This document shows positions 33,598 through 40,916 of a stretch of 64,000 bases of DNA, in pieces. Source of the stretch: Nocardiopsis composta (lineage in GTDB: Bacteria; Actinomycetota; Actinomycetes; Streptosporangiales; Streptosporangiaceae). Numbering within the stretch: the first letter of the stretch is position 1; every line of letters begins with the position of its first letter. Location: contig NZ_JACHDB010000002.1 in the NCBI RefSeq assembly GCF_014200805.1, positions 992,001-1,056,000 of the forward strand. Direction: 5' to 3'. Both the position numbers and the translations under genes were made by a program. Below the pieces are notes generated by a model that saw only the letters and a list, made by a program, of their open reading frames with translations, searched no databases and was not told where the DNA came from.

Positions 33598-34419
33598 ATG
33601 GGTGCAGACACTGTGAGTCCGGAGACCACGATCGGGACCGCCGAACGCCACGGGTTCCTGGGGCGGGAGGCCCTGGAGATCGGGGCGCTGCTGCTGGCCG
33701 GCGGCGCGGCGCATCTGCTGGTGATCGCGCTCGGGCACAGCGAGGGCGGCGGAGCCCTGCTGATCGGCCTCGGCGCCGCGATGGTGCTCATCTCCTCGGC
33801 GCACCGCTGGCGCAGGCACCACGGCGGGGCCCGGCCGCCCGCCCGGGTGCGGCGGGCGCGCGACGCCGGCGGCGAGCGGCTCTGGCGGCTGCGGGTGGCG
33901 GTGGAGGACCTGCCCGGCGGACTGGCCGCGCTGACCGCCCGCCTGGCCGAGCTGGGCGTGGACATCCGCCTGGTCCAGGTGCACCCGGGGGCGGGCCGGG
34001 CGGTGGACGACTTCTACCTGACCGCCCCGGCCCGGGTGGGGCCGGACCGGCTGCGCGGGGCGGTGCTGCGCGCGGGCGGCCGCGACCCGGTGGTGGAACC
34101 GGCCGAGGTGCGCGAACTCAGCGACACCACCAGCCGGGCGCTCTCCCTGGCCGCCACCGCCGCGGCCGGCGGAGTGGAGCCGGCCGACGCACTGGCCGCC
34201 CTGGTCGGCGCGGACGGCGCGGTGCACCGCCCGGCCCCGCCGGAGGGGGAGCCCGCCGAAGGGCTGGCCGGCACCGCGATGACCCTGGCCGCCCCAGAGG
34301 GCGGGACGCTCACCCTCTACCGAGAGCAGGTCCCCTTCACCCCCGTGGAGTTCGCCCGCTGCCGCGCCTTCGTCCAGGCGATCGCGGTCCTGGGCGCACC
34401 GGCCCGGACCCTGTCCTGA
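33598..34419 (+). CDS. Membrane-anchored ACT-domain protein
   Basis: 273-residue protein. Two hydrophobic helices at about residues 25-45 (EIGALLLAGGAAHLLVIALG) and 50-67 (GGALLIGLGAAMVLISSA) are followed by a basic linker (HRWRRHHGG, then RVRRARDAGG) and an ACT domain (RLRVAVEDLPGGLAALTARL, then ELGVDIRLVQVHPG, then DDFYLTAP, about 99-145). A further C-terminal region holds AGTAMTLAAPEGGTLTLYRE. ACT domains bind amino acids and usually regulate enzymes; a free-standing, membrane-tethered copy is unusual. ATG start. It is isolated between regulator and P450 genes; function unknown. Confidence 0.72.
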   Translation: MGADTVSPETTIGTAERHGFLGREALEIGALLLAGGAAHLLVIALGHSEGGGALLIGLGAAMVLISSAHRWRRHHGGARPPARVRRARDAGGERLWRLRVAVEDLPGGLAALTARLAELGVDIRLVQVHPGAGRAVDDFYLTAPARVGPDRLRGAVLRAGGRDPVVEPAEVRELSDTTSRALSLAATAAAGGVEPADALAALVGADGAVHRPAPPEGEPAEGLAGTAMTLAAPEGGTLTLYREQVPFTPVEFARCRAFVQAIAVLGAPARTLS

Positions 34420-34540
34420 GCCCCCGGGAGCCCGTCCGGCCGGGCGCCCCGGCCCCGCGCCCGGGGAAGGGGCGGGCGCAGGGCCGGGGAGCGGGGCCGG
34501 GCAGAGGTCCGGCGGGCTCGGCGGCCTTCCGCGGCCGGCC

Positions 34541-35806
34541 TCAGCGGGGGCGCCAGCGCAGCGGCAGGTGGCTGATGCCGTTGATGAAGTTGGAGGTCAG
34601 CCGGGTCGGCGGGCCGTCGGGTTCGGGGCGGTGCGCCAGCCGGAGCAGCTCGGTGAAGAACGCGCGCATCTGCATCCGCGCGAAATGCGCCCCCATACAC
34701 AGGTGCGGGCCGTCCCCGAAGGCCAGATGGGGGTTGGGCGAGCGGGCGATGTCGAACCGGTGCGGGTCGGGGAAGACGCGCTCGTCGAAGTGGGCCGAGC
34801 AGTGGTAGACGACCACCTTGTCGCCCGCCGCGATGCGCCGCCCGGCCAGCTCGGTGTCCCGGACGGCGGTCCGGCGGAAGGTCAGCACCGGCGGGTGCCA
34901 GCGCAGCATCTCCTCGATCGCCGAGGGGAGCAGCGACGGGTCGGCCTCCAGCCGGGCGAACTCCCCGGGGTGCTCCAGCAGCGCCAGCAACCCGCCCGGC
35001 AGGGCGCTGCGCACCGTGTCGTTGCCCGCGATGACCAGCAGGAAGAAGAACATCCGCAGCTCGGAGTCGTCCAGCCCGCGGCCGTCCACCTCGGCCTGGA
35101 CCAGCGCGGTCATCAGGTCCTCGGCGGGGCGGCGGCGCTTCTCCTCGGCCAGCGCCGAGGCGTAGTCGAACATGTCGCCCAGCATCCGCGGCGAGCGCGG
35201 GTTGACCGGGCGGCCGTCGGAACCGGTCACCAGGTGGGCGTGCTCGTCGTCCTGGTAGCCGATGACCCGGTTGGTCCAGGCCAGCATCAGGTGCCGGTCC
35301 TCGGCCGGGACGCCGAGCAGCTCGCCCAGGTTGGCCAGCGGGAAGTCGTCGGTGACGTCGGCGGGCAGGTCGCAGCGGCCGCTCCCGGCCGCCGCCTCCA
35401 GCAGCGCGCGGGCCCGTGCGGAGACCGCGGCGTCGAACCGCTCCAGCCGCCGCCGGGTGAACACCGAGCTCGCCACCCGGCGCAGCCGCATGTGCTCGGG
35501 CGGGTCCATGTTGAGGATGGTGCGCCGCAGGAACGGCAGGTCCTCCGGGTCGGGGTCGCGGATCTGGGTGGCGCCGGCGTGCGAGGAGAACACCTCCGGG
35601 GTGCGCAGCACGTGCCGCACGTCGGCGTGCCGGGTGACCGCCCAGAATCCGGACCCGGCCGGCCACGGGCCCACCTCGTGCTCCTCCTGCCAGGAGACCG
35701 GGTCGGTGTCGCGGAGCAGCCGCAGCGCCCGGTGCGGCAGCCCGCCGGCGAACACCCGCGGGTCGAAGACGTCCGGAGCGGCGCCCGCCGGCGCCCCGGC
35801 GCTCAC
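34541..35806 (-). CDS. Cytochrome P450 (CYP124/125/142-like)
   Basis: 421-residue soluble P450. Signatures: I-helix LLVIAGNDTVRSAL with the acid-alcohol pair replaced by Asp-Thr (about 238-251), ExxR in IEEMLRWHPPV (about 283-293), heme loop LAFGDGPHLCMGAHFARMQM with the Cys ligand (about 346-365) and the C-terminal RLTSNFINGISHLPLRW, which resembles CYP124/125/142 enzymes that hydroxylate methyl-branched lipid or steroid side chains. ILNMDPPEHMRLRR is also typical. The GTG start at 35806 overlaps the stop of the upstream alpha/beta hydrolase by 4 nt. Redox partners are not nearby. A steroid or branched-lipid substrate is an inference. Confidence 0.88.
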   Translation of the reverse strand: MSAGAPAGAAPDVFDPRVFAGGLPHRALRLLRDTDPVSWQEEHEVGPWPAGSGFWAVTRHADVRHVLRTPEVFSSHAGATQIRDPDPEDLPFLRRTILNMDPPEHMRLRRVASSVFTRRRLERFDAAVSARARALLEAAAGSGRCDLPADVTDDFPLANLGELLGVPAEDRHLMLAWTNRVIGYQDDEHAHLVTGSDGRPVNPRSPRMLGDMFDYASALAEEKRRRPAEDLMTALVQAEVDGRGLDDSELRMFFFLLVIAGNDTVRSALPGGLLALLEHPGEFARLEADPSLLPSAIEEMLRWHPPVLTFRRTAVRDTELAGRRIAAGDKVVVYHCSAHFDERVFPDPHRFDIARSPNPHLAFGDGPHLCMGAHFARMQMRAFFTELLRLAHRPEPDGPPTRLTSNFINGISHLPLRWRPR

Positions 35807-36564
35807 GCGGCCCCCGCCAGGTGCCGCTCGATGAGTGTGGCCAGCGCCACCGGGGTCTCGTCGATCGCGTAGTGCCCGGAGTTGCCCAGCACCTCGACCT
35901 CCACGTCGGGGTACCAGCGCTGGAAGGTGCCGGCCATCGCCTCCGCGCCGAGCGCAGGGTCGTGCTCCCCGACGATCACCCGCACCGGAACCGGGCTGCC
36001 CTCGATCTCGCGGTGGAAGTCGGTGTCGGCCCAGGCCGCCAGGTAGGCGGCGAAGGCGTCCCGGTCCGAGGCGGACAGCGAATGGGCCACCATCGCGTCC
36101 AGCCACACCCCGGTGAGCCGGTTGCCGGTGGTCATGTCGATGATGGCGCGGCGCTTGGCCGGGTCGTCCGCGGCGCCGTCGAACAGCGCGCGGGTCTCGG
36201 CGTCGAACGGCACCCCGCCGGCCGGCACCGGCGAGACTCCGACCATGGTGCGGACCCGCTCCGGGGCGTCGGCCAGCACCCGCTGCATCACGCTGCCGCC
36301 CATGGAGTGCCCGACCATGGAGAACCGCCGCCAGCCGAGCGAGTCGGCGAGCGCCAGGACGTCCGCGGCGGCCTCGGCCAGGGTGTAGGCGCCCGGCTCC
36401 GACCGGCGGTCCCCGTAGCCCCGGTAATCGGGGAAGACGTAGCTGAAGGAGCCGCCGTCCAGGTGCGGCCAGAGCGGCGCCCAGGACGCCGCCGAACCGA
36501 ACCAGCCGTGCAGCGCCACCACGGGGTGCGGACCCCCGCCGACCCGGTGACCGCCTCCGCCCAT
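35803..36564 (-). CDS. Alpha/beta hydrolase
   Basis: 253-residue alpha/beta-hydrolase-fold enzyme with an intact triad: oxyanion motif VALHGWFGSAASW (about 15-27), nucleophile Ser in FSMVGHSMGGSVMQ (about 81-94), Asp in VIVGEHDPALG (about 195-205) and His in LGNSGHYAIDETP (about 222-234). The cap region is short. Substrate unknown; esterases and C-C hydrolases share this pattern. It is the first gene of a two-gene unit with the P450, overlapping by 4 nt, so the two proteins probably act on related substrates, for example ester hydrolysis before or after hydroxylation. Confidence 0.85.
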   Translation of the reverse strand: MGGGGHRVGGGPHPVVALHGWFGSAASWAPLWPHLDGGSFSYVFPDYRGYGDRRSEPGAYTLAEAAADVLALADSLGWRRFSMVGHSMGGSVMQRVLADAPERVRTMVGVSPVPAGGVPFDAETRALFDGAADDPAKRRAIIDMTTGNRLTGVWLDAMVAHSLSASDRDAFAAYLAAWADTDFHREIEGSPVPVRVIVGEHDPALGAEAMAGTFQRWYPDVEVEVLGNSGHYAIDETPVALATLIERHLAGAA

Positions 36565-36673
36565 CGGTGTCTCCCCTCGCTCGCGATGCGAATGTGAGGA
36601 GCCTCACCCGTGGCGGGGCCGGGCGTCAAGGGCGTCCTGGACCGCTGTGGACGGAGGCGGCCGCCAGGCGGGA

Positions 36674-37159
36674 TCAGCCCGCGGCGGGCGGGCCGGGCGG
36701 CTGCGGCCCCGCGGGGGGAGCCGCCGGCCGCGGGGCGCCGGGCATCGGCGGAGCGTGCGGCGGCCGCGCGTGGGCGTGCGGCGGGTGGGCGTGCGGAGCC
36801 GGCGGCGCGGCCGGGTCCTGCTCGCTCGGGAGGCGGAACGCGGCGATCAGCAGCATCACCACCGCCGCGGCCGGGAGCAGCGGGCCGAGGAGGTTCCACA
36901 CCGGCATCAGCACGTTCTGCACCGTCGTGGAGAAGGACGACGGAGGCTCGGCGGCGAAGGTCACGCTGTAGCCGAAGTAGAGGAAGTAGACCCGGACCGC
37001 CGCGGTGAGCAGCGCGCACACGATGAACAGGATCCCCGCGGCGGCGATGAGCCCGCGGGAGTTCTGCGCCCGGCCGGCGCGGAACAGGACGACCAGGCCG
37101 GCCACGGCCGACAGCACGGTGAGGGCGGCGAAGACGCCGCTGACGATGTAGGAGAACAC
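36674..37159 (-). CDS. Small membrane protein with Pro/His/Ala-rich tail
   Basis: 161-residue membrane protein not assigned to a family. Three hydrophobic segments are visible: about 3-30 (YIVSGVFAALTVLSAVAGLV), about 38-62 (LIAAAGILFIVCALLTAA) and about 85-108 (VLMPVWNLLGPLLPAAAVVM). From residue 115 the protein is a Pro/Ala/His-rich cytoplasmic or surface tail (PAPHAHPPHAHARPPHAPP). The GTG start overlaps the TAG stop of the upstream membrane-protein gene by 1 nt, so the two are coupled. No function can be assigned. Confidence 0.65.
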   Translation of the reverse strand: MFSYIVSGVFAALTVLSAVAGLVVLFRAGRAQNSRGLIAAAGILFIVCALLTAAVRVYFLYFGYSVTFAAEPPSSFSTTVQNVLMPVWNLLGPLLPAAAVVMLLIAAFRLPSEQDPAAPPAPHAHPPHAHARPPHAPPMPGAPRPAAPPAGPQPPGPPAAG

Positions 37160-37560
37160 TAGCGGCGGGCTCCGTTCGGTCCGGGGGGCGGGGGGAAGGG
37201 GCCCGGGCCGCCCGGCTGCGGCGCCGGGGGAGCGGCCATCGCGGGCGCGGGACGGGGCCGCTTCGCGCGCCGGGTCGCCGCCAGGCCGAGCAGCAGGAAG
37301 CCGACCGCTTCGACGAGCACCCCGAGGAGACCGATCGCCTGGGACACCATCCCCATCAGGTCGCCGTTGAACGCCGTGTACATGCTGCCGACCACGAACA
37401 TGTTCAGCAGGAAGACCAGCTGGGCGCCGAGCATCAGGACGAGGCCGGTCAGGGCCGGCCCGCGGGCCGGCTTGGGAACCTTGGCGATCAGCGCGAGCCC
37501 CACCACCGCGGCGATGGTGAGCGGTGCCACGCTGAACACCTGCATGAGTACTGGGGGCAT
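37159..37560 (-). CDS. Small membrane protein, partner of the 36674-37159 gene
   Basis: 133-residue membrane protein with three hydrophobic segments (FSVAPLTIAAVVGLALIAKV, about 8-27; TGLVLMLGAQLVFLLNMFVV, about 35-54; SQAIGLLGVLVEAVGFLLLG, about 70-89) followed by a basic stretch and a Pro-rich tail (PPAPQPGGPGPFPPPPGP). ATG at 37560 with GGAGG 5 nt upstream. The layout mirrors the next gene, three helices plus Pro-rich tail, which suggests a duplicated or hetero-oligomeric membrane pair. Not recognised as a known family. Confidence 0.65.
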   Translation of the reverse strand: MPPVLMQVFSVAPLTIAAVVGLALIAKVPKPARGPALTGLVLMLGAQLVFLLNMFVVGSMYTAFNGDLMGMVSQAIGLLGVLVEAVGFLLLGLAATRRAKRPRPAPAMAAPPAPQPGGPGPFPPPPGPNGARR

Positions 37561-37888
37561 CGGGCCTCCGGGACCGTGAAGAGCGGGAACGGCGCCCCTC
37601 CTGGGAGCGCCGGACGACGATGGTACTCCCAGGGGCCGACTTCCCGGCCCTCCGGGCGCAGGTCCCGCCCCACCTGCCCACCGGGCCGGCCCCGAGCCCG
37701 CCTCCCCCGGATCCCGGCCCCGCATCCGCCATCGAAGACGGCACCCCGCCCGCCCCGCCCCGCGGCTGGGAGAGGACGCCGGCGAGCCGCCCGCCACAGC
37801 CCACCCCCGTGGTCTCTGCGGGGCCGAGGCCCGACGCAGGCGGGGCGGCCCGCGGTCGAGCACCTGGGCGGCCGCGCTGAGCGGCCGG
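37561..37888. other. Intergenic stretch without a gene
   Basis: About 330 bp between the monooxygenase end and the membrane-protein pair. No credible frame. Its right end runs into an inverted copy of the 23-bp stop-associated repeat. Confidence 0.5.
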
Positions 37889-37911
37889 CCGCATACCCGG
37901 CAGTCTCTCAG
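37889..37911 (-). repeat. Copy 3 of the stop-codon-associated 23-bp repeat, inverted
   Basis: Read on the minus strand it begins CTGAGAGACTGCCGGGTATG; the TGA is the stop codon of the flavin monooxygenase gene. Confidence 0.7.
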
Positions 37912-39371
37912 GACGGGGCGCCGCACCAGTCGCGCAGCGCGGCGCGGACCTGCTGCGCCGCCGGTTCCCGGCCGCTCCAGGCCAGGTAGCCGTCCGGGCG
38001 GACCAGCAGCACGTCCATGGTGGACAGTCCCAGGCCGCCGGCGCGGACCGCGTCGACGCGGTCGGACCACTGCGCGGCCTGCGCGGCCGCCGTACCGTCG
38101 GCCGAGGCGTCGACCAGGGTGAACCGGTCGCGGTGCACGCGGGCGTGCAGCCGGCCGCCGGACTCCTCGGGCAGCGGCAGGTCCGGGACGCGGCGGCCGA
38201 TCGAGGGGGTCTCCTCGATGCCGGGCGGGGCGGGGTAGTGCACGTTCAGCGCGGAGATGGTGCGGCGCGCCCGCCGCCGCACGGCGGGCCGGCCGAGCAG
38301 GGCCGGCAGGGCGTAGGGGCGCAGCGCCCGCACCGGGGCGGGGGCGGTGGCGATCCGCAGGATGGCGTCGGTCAGCCGGAGCGCGCTGCGGCCGGCCGGG
38401 TACCGCTCCGGGTGGTAGGTGTCCAGCAGCCGGTCCGGAGCCCAGCCGCGGTGCGCGGCGATGAGCTTCCAGGCCAGGTTGGCGGCGTCCTGGATGCCGG
38501 TGTTCATCCCCATCGCGCCCAGCGGTGAGTGCACGTGCGCGGCGTCGCCGGCGAGGAAGACCCGGCCGGAGCGGTACCGGTCGGCCTGGCGGCGCTCGCT
38601 GAGGAAGCGGCTGGACCAGCCGATCTCCGCCGCCCCGAAGTCGTCGCCGGCGATCCGGCGCAGCGACTCGCGGACCTGCTCCAGGGTGAGCGGGGCGTCG
38701 GCGGGCACGTCCTGCACGGTGCGGTCCCAGATGGTGGCGCGGAACCAGCCGTCGCCGTAGGGCGGCAGCAGGGCCACCCCGTCGTCGCTCATGAACGGGT
38801 TGACCGCGCCCTCCAGGTCCCCCTTGAGCAGCACGTCGGCCAGGAGGATCCGGTCGGGGTAGCTGCGCCCGTGGAACCCGGCGCCGATGAGCCCGCGCAC
38901 CGCGCTGTGCGCACCGTCGCAGCCGACCACGTGATCGGCGGTGAAGACCCGGCCGTCGGCGGTGGTCACCACGGCGCCGCGGGCGTCCTGCTCCAGGCCG
39001 ACGACCTCGGCTCCGTGCACGATCTCCGCCCCGTGGGCCAGGGCGCGCTCCAGCAGCGCGGCCTCGGTGCGCGCCTGCTTCAGGATGAGGACGAAGGGGA
39101 ACCGGCTCTCCGGGTGGCGCATGTCGAGCACGCCCATGGCCTTGCCGATGCGCACCCGCACCTCGGGCAGCCGGGTCCCCTCGGAGACCAGGCGGTCGGC
39201 CAGGCCGCGCATGTCCAGCAGCTCCAGGGACCGGGCGTGCAGGCCGAACGCCCTGGTCAGGTTGGACTCCTCGGCGCGGCGCTCCAGCACGGTGACGGGG
39301 ACGCCCGCCTCGGCCAGGTCCCCGGCGAGCAGTAGCCCGGTGGGGCCGGCTCCGACGATGACGACGCTCAT
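37908..39371 (-). CDS. FAD-dependent aromatic monooxygenase (Rox/PHBH-like)
   Basis: 487-residue class A flavin monooxygenase. FAD-binding VVIVGAGPTGLLLAGDLAEAG at the N-terminus, RAFGLHARSLELLDMRGLADR (about 40-60), the DG motif VVGCDGAHSAVRGLIG (about 147-162) and the GD motif GRVFLAGDAAHVHSPLGAMGMNTG (about 268-291). The C-terminal thioredoxin-like part is short (WSDRVDAV, then LLVRPDGYLAW). The pattern resembles rifampicin monooxygenase and related drug- or aromatic-compound hydroxylases. ATG start. A near-consensus promoter overlapping palindromes lies upstream, and a TetR regulator is divergent, so ligand-induced expression is likely. Substrate unknown; antibiotic inactivation and aromatic catabolism are both plausible. 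Confidence 0.87.
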   Translation of the reverse strand: MSVVIVGAGPTGLLLAGDLAEAGVPVTVLERRAEESNLTRAFGLHARSLELLDMRGLADRLVSEGTRLPEVRVRIGKAMGVLDMRHPESRFPFVLILKQARTEAALLERALAHGAEIVHGAEVVGLEQDARGAVVTTADGRVFTADHVVGCDGAHSAVRGLIGAGFHGRSYPDRILLADVLLKGDLEGAVNPFMSDDGVALLPPYGDGWFRATIWDRTVQDVPADAPLTLEQVRESLRRIAGDDFGAAEIGWSSRFLSERRQADRYRSGRVFLAGDAAHVHSPLGAMGMNTGIQDAANLAWKLIAAHRGWAPDRLLDTYHPERYPAGRSALRLTDAILRIATAPAPVRALRPYALPALLGRPAVRRRARRTISALNVHYPAPPGIEETPSIGRRVPDLPLPEESGGRLHARVHRDRFTLVDASADGTAAAQAAQWSDRVDAVRAGGLGLSTMDVLLVRPDGYLAWSGREPAAQQVRAALRDWCGAPS

Positions 39372-39406
39372 CTGATCCCCCTCGGATCGCGTTTCATGAG
39401 ACTCGA

Positions 39407-39450
39407 AGTATCACAATTCAAGTGATACTCCCGGTATCTGATACTGTCAA
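39407..39450 (-). promoter_or_regulatory. Monooxygenase promoter overlapping TetR-type operators
   Basis: On the minus strand TTGACA (39445-39450), a 17-nt spacer and TATCAC (39422-39427) form a good promoter. It overlaps two palindromes: AGTATCAC, 7-nt spacer, GTGATACT (39407-39429) and GTATCTGATAC (39434-39444). These lie between the monooxygenase and TetR starts and are the likely TetR binding sites. Confidence 0.65.
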
Positions 39451-39529
39451 TCCCACTAGGGGAAGATCATTTCGGCCGAGGGACGCCCCACCGCGGGCGC
39501 CTTCGCAGCGCTCTCCGGGAGGGATCGGG

Positions 39530-40813
39530 ATGGGCGGGGGGACCGCGCGGCGGGGACGGGCGCCGGACCCGGCGGTCGACGAGGCGATCCGCACCGCGGT
39601 GCTCGGCCTGCTCGCCGAGCGCGGCGCGGACATGACCTTCGACGAGGTCGCCGCGCGCGCCGGGGTCGGCCGAGCCACCGTGTTCCGCCGCTTCCCGACC
39701 AAGCGGGACCTGATCCTGTCCGCGATGGCCTCGCAGAGCACCGGGCTGATCCGCCCGCCCGCCACCGGCACGCTCCGCGGCGACCTGGAGGCGCTGGCCG
39801 CCATCGCCATGGAGATCTTCGGCGACCCCGCCCGCTCCGGCCTGGTCCGCGGGGTGGTCGCCGAGGCCGCCCGGGACCCCGCCTTCGCCGAGCTGTTCCG
39901 CTCCCTGCTGGAGCGGCGCACCGCGATCTTCGCCGAGGTGCTCGGCCGGCACGTCGCCACCGGCGAACTCCCCCCGGAGACCGACCCCCTCATCGTCGCC
40001 GACCTGCTCTCCGGCATGCTGGCGCTGCGCCTGATGAGCCACCGCGCCCTGCCCGGGCCGGCGGAGCGCGCCCGCATCATCGACCTCCTGGTCGCCGGCC
40101 TGACCGGCGCACGGGCGCCGGAGACGCGGCTACCGGAGACGCAGGCACCCGGCGCACGGGCAGCGGATACACGGGAACCGGACGCGCAGGCACCGGAGGA
40201 CGCCCCGGGCCCGGACCGGTGGCAGGATCGGGGCATGGAACGCACGCTTCACCTGACCGGAGACCCCGAGGCCGACACGCTCCTCGCCGAGGAGCCGCTC
40301 GCCCTCATGATCGGAATGCTCCTGGACCAGCAGATCGCAATGGAGGTCGCCTTCGCCGGCCCGAAGAAGATCGCCGACCGCCTCGGCACCCTGGACGCCG
40401 CCGACATCGCCGCACGCGACCCCGAGGAGCTCGCCGAGGCCTTCGCGCAGACCCCCGCGGTGCACCGCTTCCCCGCCTCGATGGCCAAACGGGTCCAGGC
40501 GCTGTGCGCCGCCCTGGTCGCCGACTACGGCGGCCGCGCCGAAGCGGTCTGGACCACGGGATCCCCGGACGGCCGCGAACTCCTCCGCCGCCTCAAGGCG
40601 CTGCCCGGCTACGGCGACCAGAAGGCCCGCATCTTCCTCGCCCTCCTCGGCAAGCAGATGGGCGTCCGGCCCGACGGCTGGCGCAAGGCCGCCGGCCCCT
40701 ACGGAGAGGAGGACGCCCGCCGCTCCATCGCCGACGTGGTCGACGAGCAGACCCTCACCGAGGTCCGCGAGTTCAAGAAGGCCGCCAAGGCCGCGGCCAA
40801 GAAGAAGGGGTGA
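39530..40813 (+). CDS. TetR-family regulator continuous in frame with a HhH-GPD domain
   Basis: The frame encodes 427 residues. The N-terminal part is a TetR regulator: PAVDEAIRTAVLGLLAERGA (about 14-33), HTH MTFDEVAARAGVGRATVFRRFPTKRDLI (about 35-62), then helices ending near LLSGMLALRLMSHRALPGPAERARIIDLLVAGL (about 160-190). The ATG at 39530 follows GGGAGGG. No stop codon follows; the frame passes a degenerate repeat linker (PETRLPETQAPGARAADTRE) into a HhH-GPD protein. Either a true fusion exists, or an internal ATG at 40235 starts a second product. It is divergent from the flavin monooxygenase gene, with palindromes between. I am sure of both domains, unsure of one or two proteins. Confidence 0.75.
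   Translation: MGGGTARRGRAPDPAVDEAIRTAVLGLLAERGADMTFDEVAARAGVGRATVFRRFPTKRDLILSAMASQSTGLIRPPATGTLRGDLEALAAIAMEIFGDPARSGLVRGVVAEAARDPAFAELFRSLLERRTAIFAEVLGRHVATGELPPETDPLIVADLLSGMLALRLMSHRALPGPAERARIIDLLVAGLTGARAPETRLPETQAPGARAADTREPDAQAPEDAPGPDRWQDRGMERTLHLTGDPEADTLLAEEPLALMIGMLLDQQIAMEVAFAGPKKIADRLGTLDAADIAARDPEELAEAFAQTPAVHRFPASMAKRVQALCAALVADYGGRAEAVWTTGSPDGRELLRRLKALPGYGDQKARIFLALLGKQMGVRPDGWRKAAGPYGEEDARRSIADVVDEQTLTEVREFKKAAKAAAKKKG
40107..40200 (+). repeat. Degenerate short tandem repeat in the TetR/HhH-GPD linker
   Basis: Variants of GGAGACGCGGC, GGAGACGCAGGCACC, GCGCACGGGC and GGATACACGGG alternate, encoding a Pro/Glu/Thr/Ala/Arg-rich linker. The repeat may have expanded across a former stop codon. 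Confidence 0.5.
40235..40813 (+). CDS. HhH-GPD-type base-excision repair protein (possible internal start)
   Basis: 192 residues from an ATG at 40235 (MERTLHLTGDPEADTLLAEE), preceded by a weak AGGA. This matches the stand-alone actinobacterial HhH-GPD family: LALMIGMLLDQQIAMEVAFAGPKKIADRLG (about 20-49), AQTPAVHRFPASMAKRVQAL (about 74-93), the helix-hairpin-helix region LLRRLKALPGYGDQKARIFLALLGKQMG (about 118-145) and a Lys-rich C-terminus (KAAKAAAKKKG). Family members are predicted DNA glycosylases that remove damaged bases. Translation may come from this start or as the C-terminal domain of the TetR fusion. A perfect hairpin follows the stop. Confidence 0.75.
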   Translation: MERTLHLTGDPEADTLLAEEPLALMIGMLLDQQIAMEVAFAGPKKIADRLGTLDAADIAARDPEELAEAFAQTPAVHRFPASMAKRVQALCAALVADYGGRAEAVWTTGSPDGRELLRRLKALPGYGDQKARIFLALLGKQMGVRPDGWRKAAGPYGEEDARRSIADVVDEQTLTEVREFKKAAKAAAKKKG

Positions 40814-40860
40814 GGCCGGAGCGGTCCCGCGGGCCGGTGGCGGTGATCGGCTCCGGACGC

Positions 40861-40900
40861 GGAGAGGCCGGGCACCCCCGTGCGGGTGCCCGGCCTCTCC
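40861..40900. terminator. Perfect 17-bp stem, 6-nt loop, between convergent genes
   Basis: GGAGAGGCCGGGCACCC, loop CCGTGC, then the exact complement. It lies between the HhH-GPD end and the terC end, so it probably terminates both. Confidence 0.85.
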
Positions 40901-40916
40901 GGTCGTGGGCGGGGGG

